Below, in pieces: positions 24,741-32,917 of a stretch of 64,000 bases of DNA. Within the stretch, counting starts at the first letter, position 1, and every line of letters begins with the position of its first letter. Below the pieces are notes generated by a model. The model searched no databases, was not told the origin of the DNA, and worked only from the letters and a program-made list of their open reading frames with translations. The position numbers and the translations under genes were made by a program. Origin of the DNA: Paenibacillus peoriae KCTC 3763 (lineage in GTDB: Bacteria; Bacillota; Bacilli; Paenibacillales; Paenibacillaceae); assembly GCF_000236805.1 (NCBI RefSeq), contig NZ_AGFX01000011.1, positions 310,001 to 374,000 on the forward strand, read 5' to 3'.

Positions 24741-26024
24741 TTGGACAAATTGGTGATTGAGGGAGGCCGTCCCCTGTCAGGCACCATACGTATCCATGGA
24801 GCAAAAAATGCGGCACTGCCTATTCTTGCAGCAAGTTTGCTTGCGCAAGGTAAGGTGGAAATTCGGAATGTGCCCCATCTATTAGACATTAAGGTCATGC
24901 TGCACATCCTTGAAAGACTCGGCTGTACATGCCGACATGAAGAGGAAACGGTATACGTGGATACGTCGTCCGTCCGATCGTTCCAAATTCCGGAGGATTT
25001 GATGAAGCAAATGCGTTCATCGATCTTTCTCATGGGACCTCTGCTCGCCAGATATGGTGAAGTTTCCATTTACCAGCCGGGAGGCTGCGCTATAGGCGAG
25101 CGTAAAATCGATCTTCACCTGGATGGCTTAAAGGCTCTTGGTGCAGAGATCGAGGAAAAAGACGAGCAAATTACGTTCCGTGCCCGCAAGCTGACCGGCT
25201 CTGACATCCATATGGATTTTCCGAGTGTAGGGGCAACGGAAAATATTATGATGGCTGCCGTGTTGGCTGAAGGACGAACAACGATTACCAACGCAGCAAG
25301 GGAACCGGAGATTCAGGATCTTCAAAACTTCCTGAATGCCATGGGTGCCCATATTATCGGTGCAGGAACAGACACGATTACAATTACGGGGGTCAGTAGC
25401 CTGAACCCGTGCACGTATGAGGTCATTCCTGACCGTATTGTAGCAGGAACGGTTATGATCGCAGCTGCCGCTACACGCGGCAGTGTGTCATTGACACACT
25501 GTAATCCCTCCCACTTGTCCGCACTGATTCATGTCCTTAGGCGGGCTGGTGTTCAAATCGGCATCCTGAATGATATAATGACCATAAGTTGTATGAGCCG
25601 CCCCAAAGCGGTGGAGAGGATTGTTACTTCACCTTATCCATCCTTTCCAACCGATTTGCAGTCTCAAGTCATGGTTCTGCTTTCTTTGGCGGACGGTTTC
25701 AGTGTCATGAAAGAGACCGTCTTCGAAAGCAGATTCAAACATGTGGATGAATTGAATGTGATGGGAGCCGATATTACAGTCGATGCGAATGCTGCCTTTA
25801 TAAGAGGAGTTCCTCGTCTGTACGGGGCTACGGTAGAGGCTACCGATCTGCGGGCAGGGGCTGCGCTGGTTATAGCGGGGCTGGCTGCCCAGGGACGTAC
25901 CATTGTTGAGCAGGTTCACCACATTGACAGAGGGTATGACCGGATCGAACGCCTTTTCCAGGGACTGGGCGCCTTAATGAGCCGCCAGTCTCCGGTGCTG
26001 GAGCAGCTGGATTTCGTAAATTAA
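24741..26024 (+). CDS. murA: UDP-N-acetylglucosamine 1-carboxyvinyltransferase
   Basis: It catalyses the first committed step of peptidoglycan synthesis, adding enolpyruvate from PEP to UDP-GlcNAc; this is the fosfomycin target. The 427-residue protein has the family start MDKLVIEGGRPLSGTIRIHGAKNAALP (shown in parts) with the active KNAALP lysine, QMRSSIFLMGPLLARYG near residue 93, and YQPGGCAIGERKIDLHL near 114. The usual catalytic Cys of MurA is present in PGGCAIGER, so fosfomycin sensitivity is expected. The start is TTG at 24741 with a GGAGGTG site; the earlier in-frame GTG at 24714 lies inside murB. Confidence 0.92.
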   Translation: MDKLVIEGGRPLSGTIRIHGAKNAALPILAASLLAQGKVEIRNVPHLLDIKVMLHILERLGCTCRHEEETVYVDTSSVRSFQIPEDLMKQMRSSIFLMGPLLARYGEVSIYQPGGCAIGERKIDLHLDGLKALGAEIEEKDEQITFRARKLTGSDIHMDFPSVGATENIMMAAVLAEGRTTITNAAREPEIQDLQNFLNAMGAHIIGAGTDTITITGVSSLNPCTYEVIPDRIVAGTVMIAAAATRGSVSLTHCNPSHLSALIHVLRRAGVQIGILNDIMTISCMSRPKAVERIVTSPYPSFPTDLQSQVMVLLSLADGFSVMKETVFESRFKHVDELNVMGADITVDANAAFIRGVPRLYGATVEATDLRAGAALVIAGLAAQGRTIVEQVHHIDRGYDRIERLFQGLGALMSRQSPVLEQLDFVN

Positions 26025-26034
26025 TGCCTGTAGC

Positions 26035-26056
26035 GTCCCTCCGTCAGCGGGGGGAC
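26035..26056 (+). promoter_or_regulatory. Hairpin between murA and divIB
   Basis: A 9-bp stem (26035-26043 with 26048-26056, one T-G pair) with loop TCAG and no T run. It is likely a processing or stability element rather than a terminator. Confidence 0.5.
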
Positions 26057-26081
26057 AACAAGGCTTTTGTGGAGAGAAGCT

Positions 26082-26846
26082 ATGCCAAATGCTCAAATAC
26101 CTGTTCTTAAAAAGAATAAAACGAAAAAAAGAACAAGCCGGAAGATTGCCGTTCTTCTCATTTTATTGTTCATTGTGTTACTCGCTGTTCTCTTTTTCCG
26201 TTCTTCGTTAAGTCGGGTTTCTGAAATCCGCTTTGACGGTAATGTATTTTCGTCCCGAGAGCAGCTTCTAAATCGAAGCGGTCTGGCTGTTGGGGATCAG
26301 TATTTTGGAGTTAGTTCATCTGACATTTCTGAAAAGCTGCGGGAGATTCAGTCGATTCAGCAAGTCACGGTGGACAAGCAGTTTCCGGGTGTCATTTCTG
26401 TTCACATTAAAGAGTTTCCTACGGTCGCTTACGAGCTGCAGAGTGATGGCAGCCTGCGAGCAATTCTGGCAAACGGGTCAAGCGTAGGAGTGAGCAGCAG
26501 CGGAATAGCTGTTGAGAAGCCGATTTTGACCAAATGGAAATCGAATGATCCGTACAAAGCGAAGCTGTGTGATGCTTTATCGCGTATTCCGGGAGAGTGG
26601 ACAGCCGATATTTCGGAAATCATTCCCGCGCCGATTCCTTCTTTTCCGGACCGTATAAAAATGTATACACGCTCCCAGTTTGAGGTGATAACAACCGTTT
26701 CGCTGCTGAACTCTAAAATCAGCTATTTGAATCAGGTGCTGGAAACAGAAGACCCCGGTCTGATCACCATGTTGGCGGCAGATTCTTACGTTCCGTTCAA
26801 GCCGGATACGAGTAAAGAGGGTCAAGAAAAAGATACTACTCAGTGA
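26082..26846 (+). CDS. divIB: Cell division protein DivIB (FtsQ)
   Basis: A bitopic division protein of 254 residues that links early and late divisome parts with FtsL and DivIC. A Lys/Arg-rich cytosolic tail is followed by one membrane segment (IAVLLILLFIVLLAVLFF) and an extracellular POTRA-type FtsQ region starting VSEIRFDGNVFSSREQLL. The chosen ATG at 26082 has GGAGAG upstream. Position between murA and ftsA agrees with the FtsQ order. No ylxW, ylxX or sbp genes lie between it and ftsA, unlike B. subtilis. Confidence 0.88.
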   Translation: MPNAQIPVLKKNKTKKRTSRKIAVLLILLFIVLLAVLFFRSSLSRVSEIRFDGNVFSSREQLLNRSGLAVGDQYFGVSSSDISEKLREIQSIQQVTVDKQFPGVISVHIKEFPTVAYELQSDGSLRAILANGSSVGVSSSGIAVEKPILTKWKSNDPYKAKLCDALSRIPGEWTADISEIIPAPIPSFPDRIKMYTRSQFEVITTVSLLNSKISYLNQVLETEDPGLITMLAADSYVPFKPDTSKEGQEKDTTQ

Positions 26847-26961
26847 TGTGAAAAAATGTTAGAATTAATTTTATGGGTAATAGACTTGCCTCCTTCTTTT
26901 TTCTTCGAATTTTTATGTGACCGCAACCATAAATTGGCTTCTAAAAAATTTGTAGAAAAAA

Positions 26962-26989
26962 GAGGGAAAGCATGGAGTATGTTGAATAT
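26962..26989 (+). promoter_or_regulatory. Candidate sigma-H-like promoter before ftsA
   Basis: GAGGGAAAG at 26962-26970 and GTTGAATAT at 26981-26989 resemble the sigma-H boxes RNAGGAWWW and RNNGAATWW, but the -35 part has two mismatches and the spacer is 10 bases, one short. B. subtilis ftsAZ does have a sigma-H promoter. The same bases also encode part of a short ORF. Confidence 0.3.
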
Positions 26990-27049
26990 GTACAGAGTGT
27001 GTTCAAAGAACGAAATTCATTTTGGAGTCAGGAGGTGCCACAGACTTGA
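26972..27049 (+). CDS. Short ORF of 25 codons overlapping the ftsA start
   Basis: This reading frame begins with ATG at 26972 behind AGAGGG and encodes 25 residues (MEYVEYVQSVFKERNSF then WSQEVPQT). Its TGA at 27047-27049 overlaps the ftsA TTG at 27046-27048, and it covers the ftsA ribosome site. The arrangement fits a leader peptide whose translation ends at the ftsA start and couples to it. I do not recognise the peptide, and chance cannot be excluded at this length. Confidence 0.35.
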   Translation: MEYVEYVQSVFKERNSFWSQEVPQT

Positions 27050-28317
27050 GCAACAATGACATCATTGTTAGTTTGGACATCGGTACATCCAAAGTTCGGG
27101 CTATTATTGGGGAAATGAATAATGGAACCTTTAATATTATTGGAGTTGGATCTGCCGACTCGGAAGGGATTCGCAAAGGTGCAATTGTAGACATTGATCA
27201 AACCGTGCAATCAATCCGTAACGCTGTGGATCACGCAGAGCGCATGGTTGGTATTCAAATAACAGAAGTGTATGTGGGGATTTCAGGCAACCATATTGGT
27301 TTGCAAAATAGTCATGGCGTAGTAGCCGTGTCCAACGAGGACCGAGAAATCGGTGAGGAGGACATTGAGCGTGTACTGAAAGCAGCTGAAGTTATTGCCG
27401 TACCACCGGAGAGAGAAATCATTGACGTGGTAGCCAAGCAGTATGTCGTGGATGGCCTTGAAGGAATTCAGGACCCTCGCGGTATGATCGGAGTTCGTCT
27501 CGAAGTAGAGGCTACGATTGTTACTGGAGGCAAGACCCCGATACATAACCTGTTGCGCTGCGTGGAGAAAGCTGGCTTGAGGATCAAAGATCTGGTGCTG
27601 CTGCCACTCGGGGCTGGGCAATTGTCTCTTTCGAAGGATGAAAAGGTGATGGGTTCGGTGCTGGTGGATATTGGTGCAGGTTCTACGAATGTTGCTATTT
27701 TCCAGGAAGGATCGATTGTTGCCACATCAACACTTCCAATTGGCGGAGAATTTGTAACCAATGATATTGCCTACGGATTGAGAACCCTTACCGATCAAGC
27801 CGAGAAAGTAAAGCTCAAATACGGCTGCGCATGGTATGATGATGCGGCAGTCGATGTCGTCTTTAAAGTAACCCGTATCGGCAGTAATGTGGATAAAGAG
27901 TTTAACCAGCAGGATTTGGCTGCTATTATTGAGCCTAGAGTGCAGGAAATTTTTCAACTCATTCAGGCGGAAGTTAAGCGCTTGGGTTACACAGAGCTTC
28001 CGGGGGGGTATATACTTACCGGAGGCACCGTCTCCATGCCTGGTGTACTTCAGGTGGCACAAAGCGAACTGGCCGCTTCCGTAAGGATCGCCGTACCTGA
28101 TTTTATCGGTGTAAGGGATCCGGGCTACACGAGCGGAGTTGGCATCTTGCATAATGCTATTCGTTACTATCGTGGAAGATCGACAAGCGTTAGCAACAGT
28201 GGCGGAAGTACCAAGAAGCCGGCCAACCGAACCAAAAGCAGCAGTCCCACCGCGGAAGGCGAGCAAAAGCAGGGGTTGATTGAACGCTTAAAAAATATGT
28301 TCAGTGAATTTATATAA
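27046..28317 (+). CDS. ftsA: Cell division protein FtsA
   Basis: An actin-like ATPase that tethers FtsZ filaments to the membrane. The 423-residue protein starts NNDIIVSLDIGTSKVRAIIGE (phosphate-1 motif), has the 1C-domain region IGIQITEVYVGISGNHIG equivalent near residue 74, VLVDIGAGSTNVAIF near 205 (phosphate-2), and LTGGTVSMPGV near 325 (adenosine motif). The C-terminus ends with an amphipathic IERLKNMFSEFI helix that binds the membrane. I start at TTG 27046, which has AGGAGGTG nine bases upstream; the in-frame TTG at 27022 has no ribosome site. It precedes ftsZ by 67 bases. Confidence 0.95.
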   Translation: MSNNDIIVSLDIGTSKVRAIIGEMNNGTFNIIGVGSADSEGIRKGAIVDIDQTVQSIRNAVDHAERMVGIQITEVYVGISGNHIGLQNSHGVVAVSNEDREIGEEDIERVLKAAEVIAVPPEREIIDVVAKQYVVDGLEGIQDPRGMIGVRLEVEATIVTGGKTPIHNLLRCVEKAGLRIKDLVLLPLGAGQLSLSKDEKVMGSVLVDIGAGSTNVAIFQEGSIVATSTLPIGGEFVTNDIAYGLRTLTDQAEKVKLKYGCAWYDDAAVDVVFKVTRIGSNVDKEFNQQDLAAIIEPRVQEIFQLIQAEVKRLGYTELPGGYILTGGTVSMPGVLQVAQSELAASVRIAVPDFIGVRDPGYTSGVGILHNAIRYYRGRSTSVSNSGGSTKKPANRTKSSSPTAEGEQKQGLIERLKNMFSEFI

Positions 28318-28384
28318 CGTTCATTGCTAATTATGCCAATCATGGACGGGCCATCCATGCACATTGAGGGGGAGATGGAATAGT

Positions 28385-29509
28385 ATGTTGGAATTTGATT
28401 TTGAAATGGAGAGCTTGGCTCAAATTAAAGTGATCGGCGTCGGCGGTGGCGGCAGCAATGCGGTTAACCGGATGATCGAAAATGGTGTCCAAGGCGTGGA
28501 GTTCATTACTGTCAATACAGATGCCCAGGCACTTCATTTAGCAAAGTCTGAGCATAAGCTTCAGATTGGCGATAAGCTGACTCGCGGCTTGGGTGCTGGT
28601 GCTAACCCGGATGTGGGTAAAAAAGCGGCTGAGGAGTCGCGTGAGCTCATTATGAACACGCTCAAAGGTGCCGATATGGTATTCGTTACGGCAGGTATGG
28701 GTGGCGGTACAGGAACAGGAGCTGCTCCTGTTATTGCTGAAATTGCCAAGGAATGCGGTGCGTTGACAGTGGGCGTGGTAACACGACCATTCACGTTTGA
28801 AGGGCGTAAACGCTCCAATCAAGCTGAACTCGGCATTGAGGGATTAAAAGAAAAGGTAGACACCTTGATTGTAATCCCAAATGACCGCCTGCTTGAAATT
28901 GTGGACAAGAAAACCCCAATGCTGGAAGCGTTCCGTGAAGCGGATAATGTCCTGCGCCAGGCGGTACAAGGTATTTCGGATCTGATCGCAGTACCGGGTC
29001 TGATCAACCTTGACTTTGCTGACGTAAAAACGATCATGACGGAGCGTGGCTCTGCTTTGATGGGAATCGGTGAAGCGACTGGTGAAAATCGTGCGGCTGA
29101 AGCAGCACGCAAGGCTATCATGAGTCCGTTGCTGGAGACATCCATTGAAGGTGCTCGTGGTGTAATCATGAACATCACTGGTGGTGTCAATCTGTCTCTG
29201 TACGAGGTCAATGAGGCGGCTGAAATTGTAACATCGGCCTCCGATCCGGAGGTTAACATGATTTTCGGTGCCATCATTGACGAAGAATTAAAAGAAGAGA
29301 TTAAGGTTACCGTCATCGCCACTGGCTTTGAAGGTAAGGCAAGTCAACCTGCACCGGCACGTAGACCGGCAGCTAACCCGGCAGCTTCGGAATCGACGGA
29401 AAAAGGCTCTCCTAACTTGCGTCCATTTGGTAATACTCAAAGCAGTGACCAGTTGGATATTCCGACATTCTTACGTAACCGTTCACGCAATAATAATAAC
29501 GATAACTAG
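28385..29509 (+). CDS. ftsZ: Cell division protein FtsZ
   Basis: The tubulin-like GTPase that forms the division ring. At 374 residues it has [19 protein letters not shown] near residue 14, the tubulin signature [17 protein letters not shown] near 105, and the T7-loop residues [11 protein letters not shown] near 208. A variable linker rich in Pro, Ala and Ser leads to the C-terminal peptide [17 protein letters not shown] that binds FtsA and SepF. The ATG at 28385 follows GAGGGGGAG; the earlier in-frame ATG at 28364 has no site. A terminator follows, so ftsZ ends the cluster. Confidence 0.97.
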   Translation: MLEFDFEMESLAQIKVIGVGGGGSNAVNRMIENGVQGVEFITVNTDAQALHLAKSEHKLQIGDKLTRGLGAGANPDVGKKAAEESRELIMNTLKGADMVFVTAGMGGGTGTGAAPVIAEIAKECGALTVGVVTRPFTFEGRKRSNQAELGIEGLKEKVDTLIVIPNDRLLEIVDKKTPMLEAFREADNVLRQAVQGISDLIAVPGLINLDFADVKTIMTERGSALMGIGEATGENRAAEAARKAIMSPLLETSIEGARGVIMNITGGVNLSLYEVNEAAEIVTSASDPEVNMIFGAIIDEELKEEIKVTVIATGFEGKASQPAPARRPAANPAASESTEKGSPNLRPFGNTQSSDQLDIPTFLRNRSRNNNNDN

Positions 29510-29522
29510 TTTGAAATCAGAG

Positions 29523-29563
29523 AGCCCGTATTCTCCTTGGAGATGCGGGCTTCTTTGTGTTTT
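29523..29563 (+). terminator. Terminator after ftsZ
   Basis: A GC-rich stem of about 12 pairs with one bulge (29523-29536 with 29539-29551) followed by a broken T-rich tract. It separates the division genes from the sporulation operon. Confidence 0.75.
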
Positions 29564-29595
29564 CCCTATCCGCGCTTGGCGGAGCTTCTCCTCTT

Positions 29596-29662
29596 TCCGA
29601 CAAAATTAGTCGATCGCCGTCCCCACCGTTAGACAGACTTTGAACAGCATGACTACTATACT
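29596..29662 (+). promoter_or_regulatory. Candidate Spo0A-dependent promoter of spoIIGA-sigE
   Basis: TAGACA at 29630-29635 and TATACT at 29657-29662 are separated by 21 bases. The spoIIG promoter of B. subtilis has the same oddity, a 22-base spacer that makes it depend on Spo0A. TCCGACA at 29596-29602 is, on the other strand, TGTCGGA, one mismatch from the 0A box TGTCGAA, at about -70. This is inference from pattern only. Confidence 0.45.
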
Positions 29663-29697
29663 TAAGCCTATCCTGCAAATGCTAGGCGGGTGAACCC

Positions 29698-30711
29698 TTG
29701 GTTGTTTATATCGATTTGATTTTTTTGTCCAATTTGTTCATTGATGCTGTATTGCTGATGGTCACCGCATGGATGAGAAAAATCCGTCCAGTGTGGTGGC
29801 GGCTGATTCTTTCGGCTGTAATTGGTGCCATGTACGTGGTCATGATGTTTGTGCCAGAGCTGTCCTTTTTATTTACGTTTCTGATCAAATTTGCATTATC
29901 GGTCATGATGCTGCTGGTGGCTTTTGGATTTGGCAGCATGCAGAAGTATCTTCGTACAATGGGTGCTTTTTACATGATCAATTTTGTAGCTGCAGGCGGA
30001 ATTTTGGGGATGCATTATTTTCTCCAAAGTACGGGGGAATTGTTTAATGGCATCTGGTATACCGCTTCGGGTGGGATGTCCTTTGAGTTGAAAATTGCAT
30101 TCTGGTTTATTTTATGCGCATTTGTCGGAGTGATGCTTTTCTTTCGTATTGTACAATCCTCAAAGCAGCGTACAGAAAGGATGAGTGGGTTTTTGGGAGA
30201 AGTGCAGGTGTGGATCGGGCAGGACCATATTGAGTGTACAGGCTTGCTGGATACAGGCAACCAACTGCATGATCCTTTGACCCGAATCCCGGTCATGGTG
30301 ATGGAGGCGGCTTTGTGGGAAGGGTATTTGCCCTCCTCCTGGCTCCAAAAATGTTCTGAGGGGAATGTAGACCAACTGGTGATGGAGCTGGGAGAAGAAT
30401 CGTTCAGCTGGCAGGATCGTGTCCGTCTTGTTCCCTATCGAGGGATCAACCGTAGCCATTCCTTTATGCTCGCACTCAAACCCGATCGGGTGGAGGTGAT
30501 TATGAATGGGACTCGTTATGTGCAGGATCGAGTGCTTATTGGTTTGGATGGGGGGACCTTGTCGGCAGAGGGCCAATACCGAGCGATTATTCACCCGGAT
30601 GTGACGGCACACGAAGAGGGCCATGCTGATATGAGCCAGAAGGGGGATGCACGTCTTAGCGAGCTTTTACAGGCGCAGGAGCGTGGAGCGAGGGTACAGG
30701 ATGAGGCTTGA
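29698..30711 (+). CDS. spoIIGA: SpoIIGA, pro-sigma-E processing protease
   Basis: A membrane-bound aspartic protease that cleaves pro-sigma-E in the mother cell after a signal from SpoIIR. The 337-residue protein has five or so membrane segments in the first 160 residues and a C-terminal protease half with the active-site motif [14 protein letters not shown] near residue 183. The start is TTG at 29698, with GGCGGGTG upstream; no ATG would keep the first membrane segment. It is followed by sigE after 52 bases, the usual operon. Confidence 0.93.
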   Translation: MVVYIDLIFLSNLFIDAVLLMVTAWMRKIRPVWWRLILSAVIGAMYVVMMFVPELSFLFTFLIKFALSVMMLLVAFGFGSMQKYLRTMGAFYMINFVAAGGILGMHYFLQSTGELFNGIWYTASGGMSFELKIAFWFILCAFVGVMLFFRIVQSSKQRTERMSGFLGEVQVWIGQDHIECTGLLDTGNQLHDPLTRIPVMVMEAALWEGYLPSSWLQKCSEGNVDQLVMELGEESFSWQDRVRLVPYRGINRSHSFMLALKPDRVEVIMNGTRYVQDRVLIGLDGGTLSAEGQYRAIIHPDVTAHEEGHADMSQKGDARLSELLQAQERGARVQDEA

Positions 30712-30763
30712 AGGAGACGAAAGAGAGTTTGCGCCATTTTCAAATTCAAAAGGGGGAAAGGTT

Positions 30764-31504
30764 ATGCGGAAACAGATGAAATTAAAAATGAAAATCAGGC
30801 TAGCCTTGCAATTGCAATATTATCGTATTTTATTTTTATTTGGCCTAAAAAGTGAAGAAATTTATTATATTGGCGGCAGCGAGGCTCTCCCCCCACCGCT
30901 GACGAGAGACGAGGAGGAGTATTTGCTCGGAAAGCTCTCCTCTGGAGATGCAGCAGTACGTTCCATGCTCATCGAACGGAATTTGCGGTTGGTCGTGTAT
31001 ATTGCCCGTAAATTTGAAAATACGGGGATCAACATTGAAGATCTTGTATCCATCGGTGCCATTGGACTGATCAAGGCCGTTAACACCTTTGATCCCGAAA
31101 AGAAAATCAAGCTTGCGACTTATGCTTCAAGATGCATTGAAAATGAAATTCTGATGTATTTGCGGCGCAATAGCAAAACGAGAACAGAGGTTTCGTTTGA
31201 TGAGCCCCTGAATATTGATTGGGATGGTAATGAATTATTGCTTTCCGACGTGATGGGAACGGAAAATGATACCATTTACCGTAATATTGAGGAGCAGGTA
31301 GACCGCAAATTATTGCATAAGGCGCTGGATAAGCTGACAGATCGAGAGCGTTTAATTATGGAGCTGCGCTTCGGCTTGCGGGATGGAGAAGAGAAGACAC
31401 AGAAGGATGTTGCTGACCTGCTGGGTATCTCGCAATCGTATATTTCGCGCCTGGAAAAACGAATTATAAAGCGCTTACGAAAAGAATTTAACAAAATGGT
31501 ATAA
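30764..31504 (+). CDS. sigE: RNA polymerase sporulation sigma factor E (pro-sigma-E)
   Basis: The first mother-cell sigma factor, made as an inactive precursor of 246 residues. The Lys-rich pro-sequence ([20 protein letters not shown]) is visible and is removed by SpoIIGA. Region 2 shows [21 protein letters not shown] near residue 90 with [13 protein letters not shown], and region 4 shows the helix-turn-helix [21 protein letters not shown] near 210. I start at the ATG at 30764 with AAGGGGG upstream, not at the earlier ATG at 30647 inside spoIIGA, because the pro-sequence begins there. Confidence 0.95.
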   Translation: MRKQMKLKMKIRLALQLQYYRILFLFGLKSEEIYYIGGSEALPPPLTRDEEEYLLGKLSSGDAAVRSMLIERNLRLVVYIARKFENTGINIEDLVSIGAIGLIKAVNTFDPEKKIKLATYASRCIENEILMYLRRNSKTRTEVSFDEPLNIDWDGNELLLSDVMGTENDTIYRNIEEQVDRKLLHKALDKLTDRERLIMELRFGLRDGEEKTQKDVADLLGISQSYISRLEKRIIKRLRKEFNKMV

Positions 31505-31550
31505 CGTTTGGGCATATCCGGAAGCGATGGAAACGGCGAATAAAAAAACG

Positions 31551-31591
31551 CCCTCAGGAGATAATGTACATTAATGTTGCTCCTTGGGAGG
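31551..31591 (+). promoter_or_regulatory. Stem-loop overlapping the sigG ribosome site
   Basis: AGGAG (31556-31560) can pair with CTCCT (31580-31584) and CCC (31551-31553) with GGG (31586-31588); the latter are the first bases of the ribosome site GGGAGG at 31586-31591. The loop contains the palindrome TAATGTACATTA. In B. subtilis a leader stem-loop limits translation of sigG from messages that read through from spoIIG; this looks like the same device. Confidence 0.5.
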
Positions 31592-31600
31592 TAAGACACG

Positions 31601-32383
31601 ATGACCCGAAACAAAGTGGAAATTTGCGGTGTGGATACCGCCAAACTGCCGGTATTAACCAATGCAGAAATGCGTGAGCTGTTCACATCACTTCAGCAAA
31701 ATAATGAACGATCAGCCAGAGAAAAATTGGTCAATGGCAATCTCCGGCTCGTCCTGAGTGTAATTCAGCGGTTTAACAATCGGGGAGAGTTTGTGGATGA
31801 TTTGTTTCAGGTAGGCTGCATCGGCCTGATGAAGGCGATTGATAATTTTGACCTTTCGCAAAACGTGAAGTTCTCCACTTATGCGGTTCCGATGATTATC
31901 GGAGAGATACGCCGTTACTTGCGGGATAACAATCCGATTCGTGTATCGCGTTCGTTACGGGATATTGCATATAAGGCGCTTCAGGTGCGGGATAGTCTGA
32001 CGAATCTGAACTCGCGCGAACCGACGATTTTTGAAATTTCAGAGGCATTGAATGTGCCCAAAGAAGACGTTGTGTTTGCATTGGATGCGATTCAGGATCC
32101 AGTTTCGCTGTTCGAGCCGATATATCACGACGGGGGCGACCCAATCTATGTGATGGATCAGATCAGTGATGACAGAAACAAAGACGTCTCATGGATTGAG
32201 GAGATCGCTCTGCGAGAAGCGATGCATCGCCTGGGCCAGCGTGAAAAGATGATATTGTCCATGCGTTTTTATGAAGGAAAGACGCAAATGGAGGTTGCCG
32301 ACGAGATCGGCATCTCTCAAGCCCAGGTTTCAAGATTAGAGAAATCGGCTATTCAGCAAATGCAAAAGCACGTAAAATCCTAA
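31601..32383 (+). CDS. sigG: RNA polymerase sporulation sigma factor G
   Basis: The late forespore sigma factor, 260 residues, which turns on germination and spore-protection genes after engulfment. The start MTRNKVEICGVDTAKLPVLT is the conserved N-terminus of SigG and is not found in SigF. Region 2 shows DDLFQVGCIGLMKAIDNFD near residue 67 and KFSTYAVPMIIGEIRRYLRD; region 4 ends with TQMEVADEIGISQAQVSRLEK near 230. It starts at ATG 31601 behind GGGAGG. Gene order spoIIGA-sigE-sigG matches Bacillus. A forespore promoter is expected in the 96-base gap, but I saw only a weak candidate (GCATA at 31512). Confidence 0.95.
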   Translation: MTRNKVEICGVDTAKLPVLTNAEMRELFTSLQQNNERSAREKLVNGNLRLVLSVIQRFNNRGEFVDDLFQVGCIGLMKAIDNFDLSQNVKFSTYAVPMIIGEIRRYLRDNNPIRVSRSLRDIAYKALQVRDSLTNLNSREPTIFEISEALNVPKEDVVFALDAIQDPVSLFEPIYHDGGDPIYVMDQISDDRNKDVSWIEEIALREAMHRLGQREKMILSMRFYEGKTQMEVADEIGISQAQVSRLEKSAIQQMQKHVKS

Positions 32384-32411
32384 CGAAATGAATGGCCTGA
32401 ATGACTGCGAT

Positions 32412-32438
32412 AAAAACGATCCTACGTGGATCGTTTTT
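32412..32438. terminator. Terminator after sigG
   Basis: A perfect 11-bp stem (32412-32422 with 32428-32438), loop TACGT, with A5 on one side and T5 on the other, so it can work in both directions. Confidence 0.88.
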
Positions 32439-32494
32439 CCGTTTATTGGACATTTTTTGGGTTCTCCCGTACATATAGTGAAATAAAGGATGTG

Positions 32495-32836
32495 ATGCGT
32501 GTGAATGCGCCGGAAACGTCGGTGAGGGCGATGAAAATTTCCGAGTTCCAAACCAAGGATGTCATTAACATTGTAGATGGGCGACGACTGGGACAAATCA
32601 GTGATTTGGAGATTGATGTGCGGCTGGGAAAAATTGAAGCCGTTGTGGTTCCAGGCAGTAGCAGGTTTATGGGTTGGTTTGGTGGGGGAAGCGAATTGGT
32701 CATCCCATGGCGAAATATTGTCAAGATCGGTTCAGATGTAGTGCTTGTACGACTGGAAGGACTGGATGAGCCAGTTACAGGGGAGGAAAAGCTGTATATC
32801 GAACGCCAGGAGCGGAGTGACCGCCGGGGTTTCTGA
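32495..32836 (+). CDS. ylmC: YlmC/YmxH family PRC-barrel sporulation protein
   Basis: A small PRC-barrel protein; the core MKISEFQTKDVINIVDGRRLG, read in parts, matches the YlmC/YmxH family, which is conserved in spore formers and found next to sigG. Its molecular job is unknown. The start is uncertain: ATG 32495 (113 residues) has AAAGGA four bases upstream, the GTG at 32501 is better spaced from it, and ATG 32531 (101 residues) fits the usual family start. The loop GSSRFMGWFGGGSELVIPW is the conserved centre. Downstream genes ylmD and ylmE follow in the Bacillus order. Confidence 0.85.
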   Translation: MRVNAPETSVRAMKISEFQTKDVINIVDGRRLGQISDLEIDVRLGKIEAVVVPGSSRFMGWFGGGSELVIPWRNIVKIGSDVVLVRLEGLDEPVTGEEKLYIERQERSDRRGF

Positions 32837-32917
32837 GTAACCATGTTTGCGTATTTTAGCTGCTTGTGAAGACATGGAGACAGCTTTTTGGTACACTGGG
32901 CAGTAGAGGTGAGACAA

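Noticed and set aside
26856-27059. 67-codon frame between divIB and ftsA
   Set aside because: It has no ribosome site and odd composition; the 25-codon frame in another phase is the better candidate.
31512-31545. GCATA and GGCGAATAA as a sigma-F promoter of sigG
   Set aside because: The spacer is about three bases too long and the -10 part has two mismatches.
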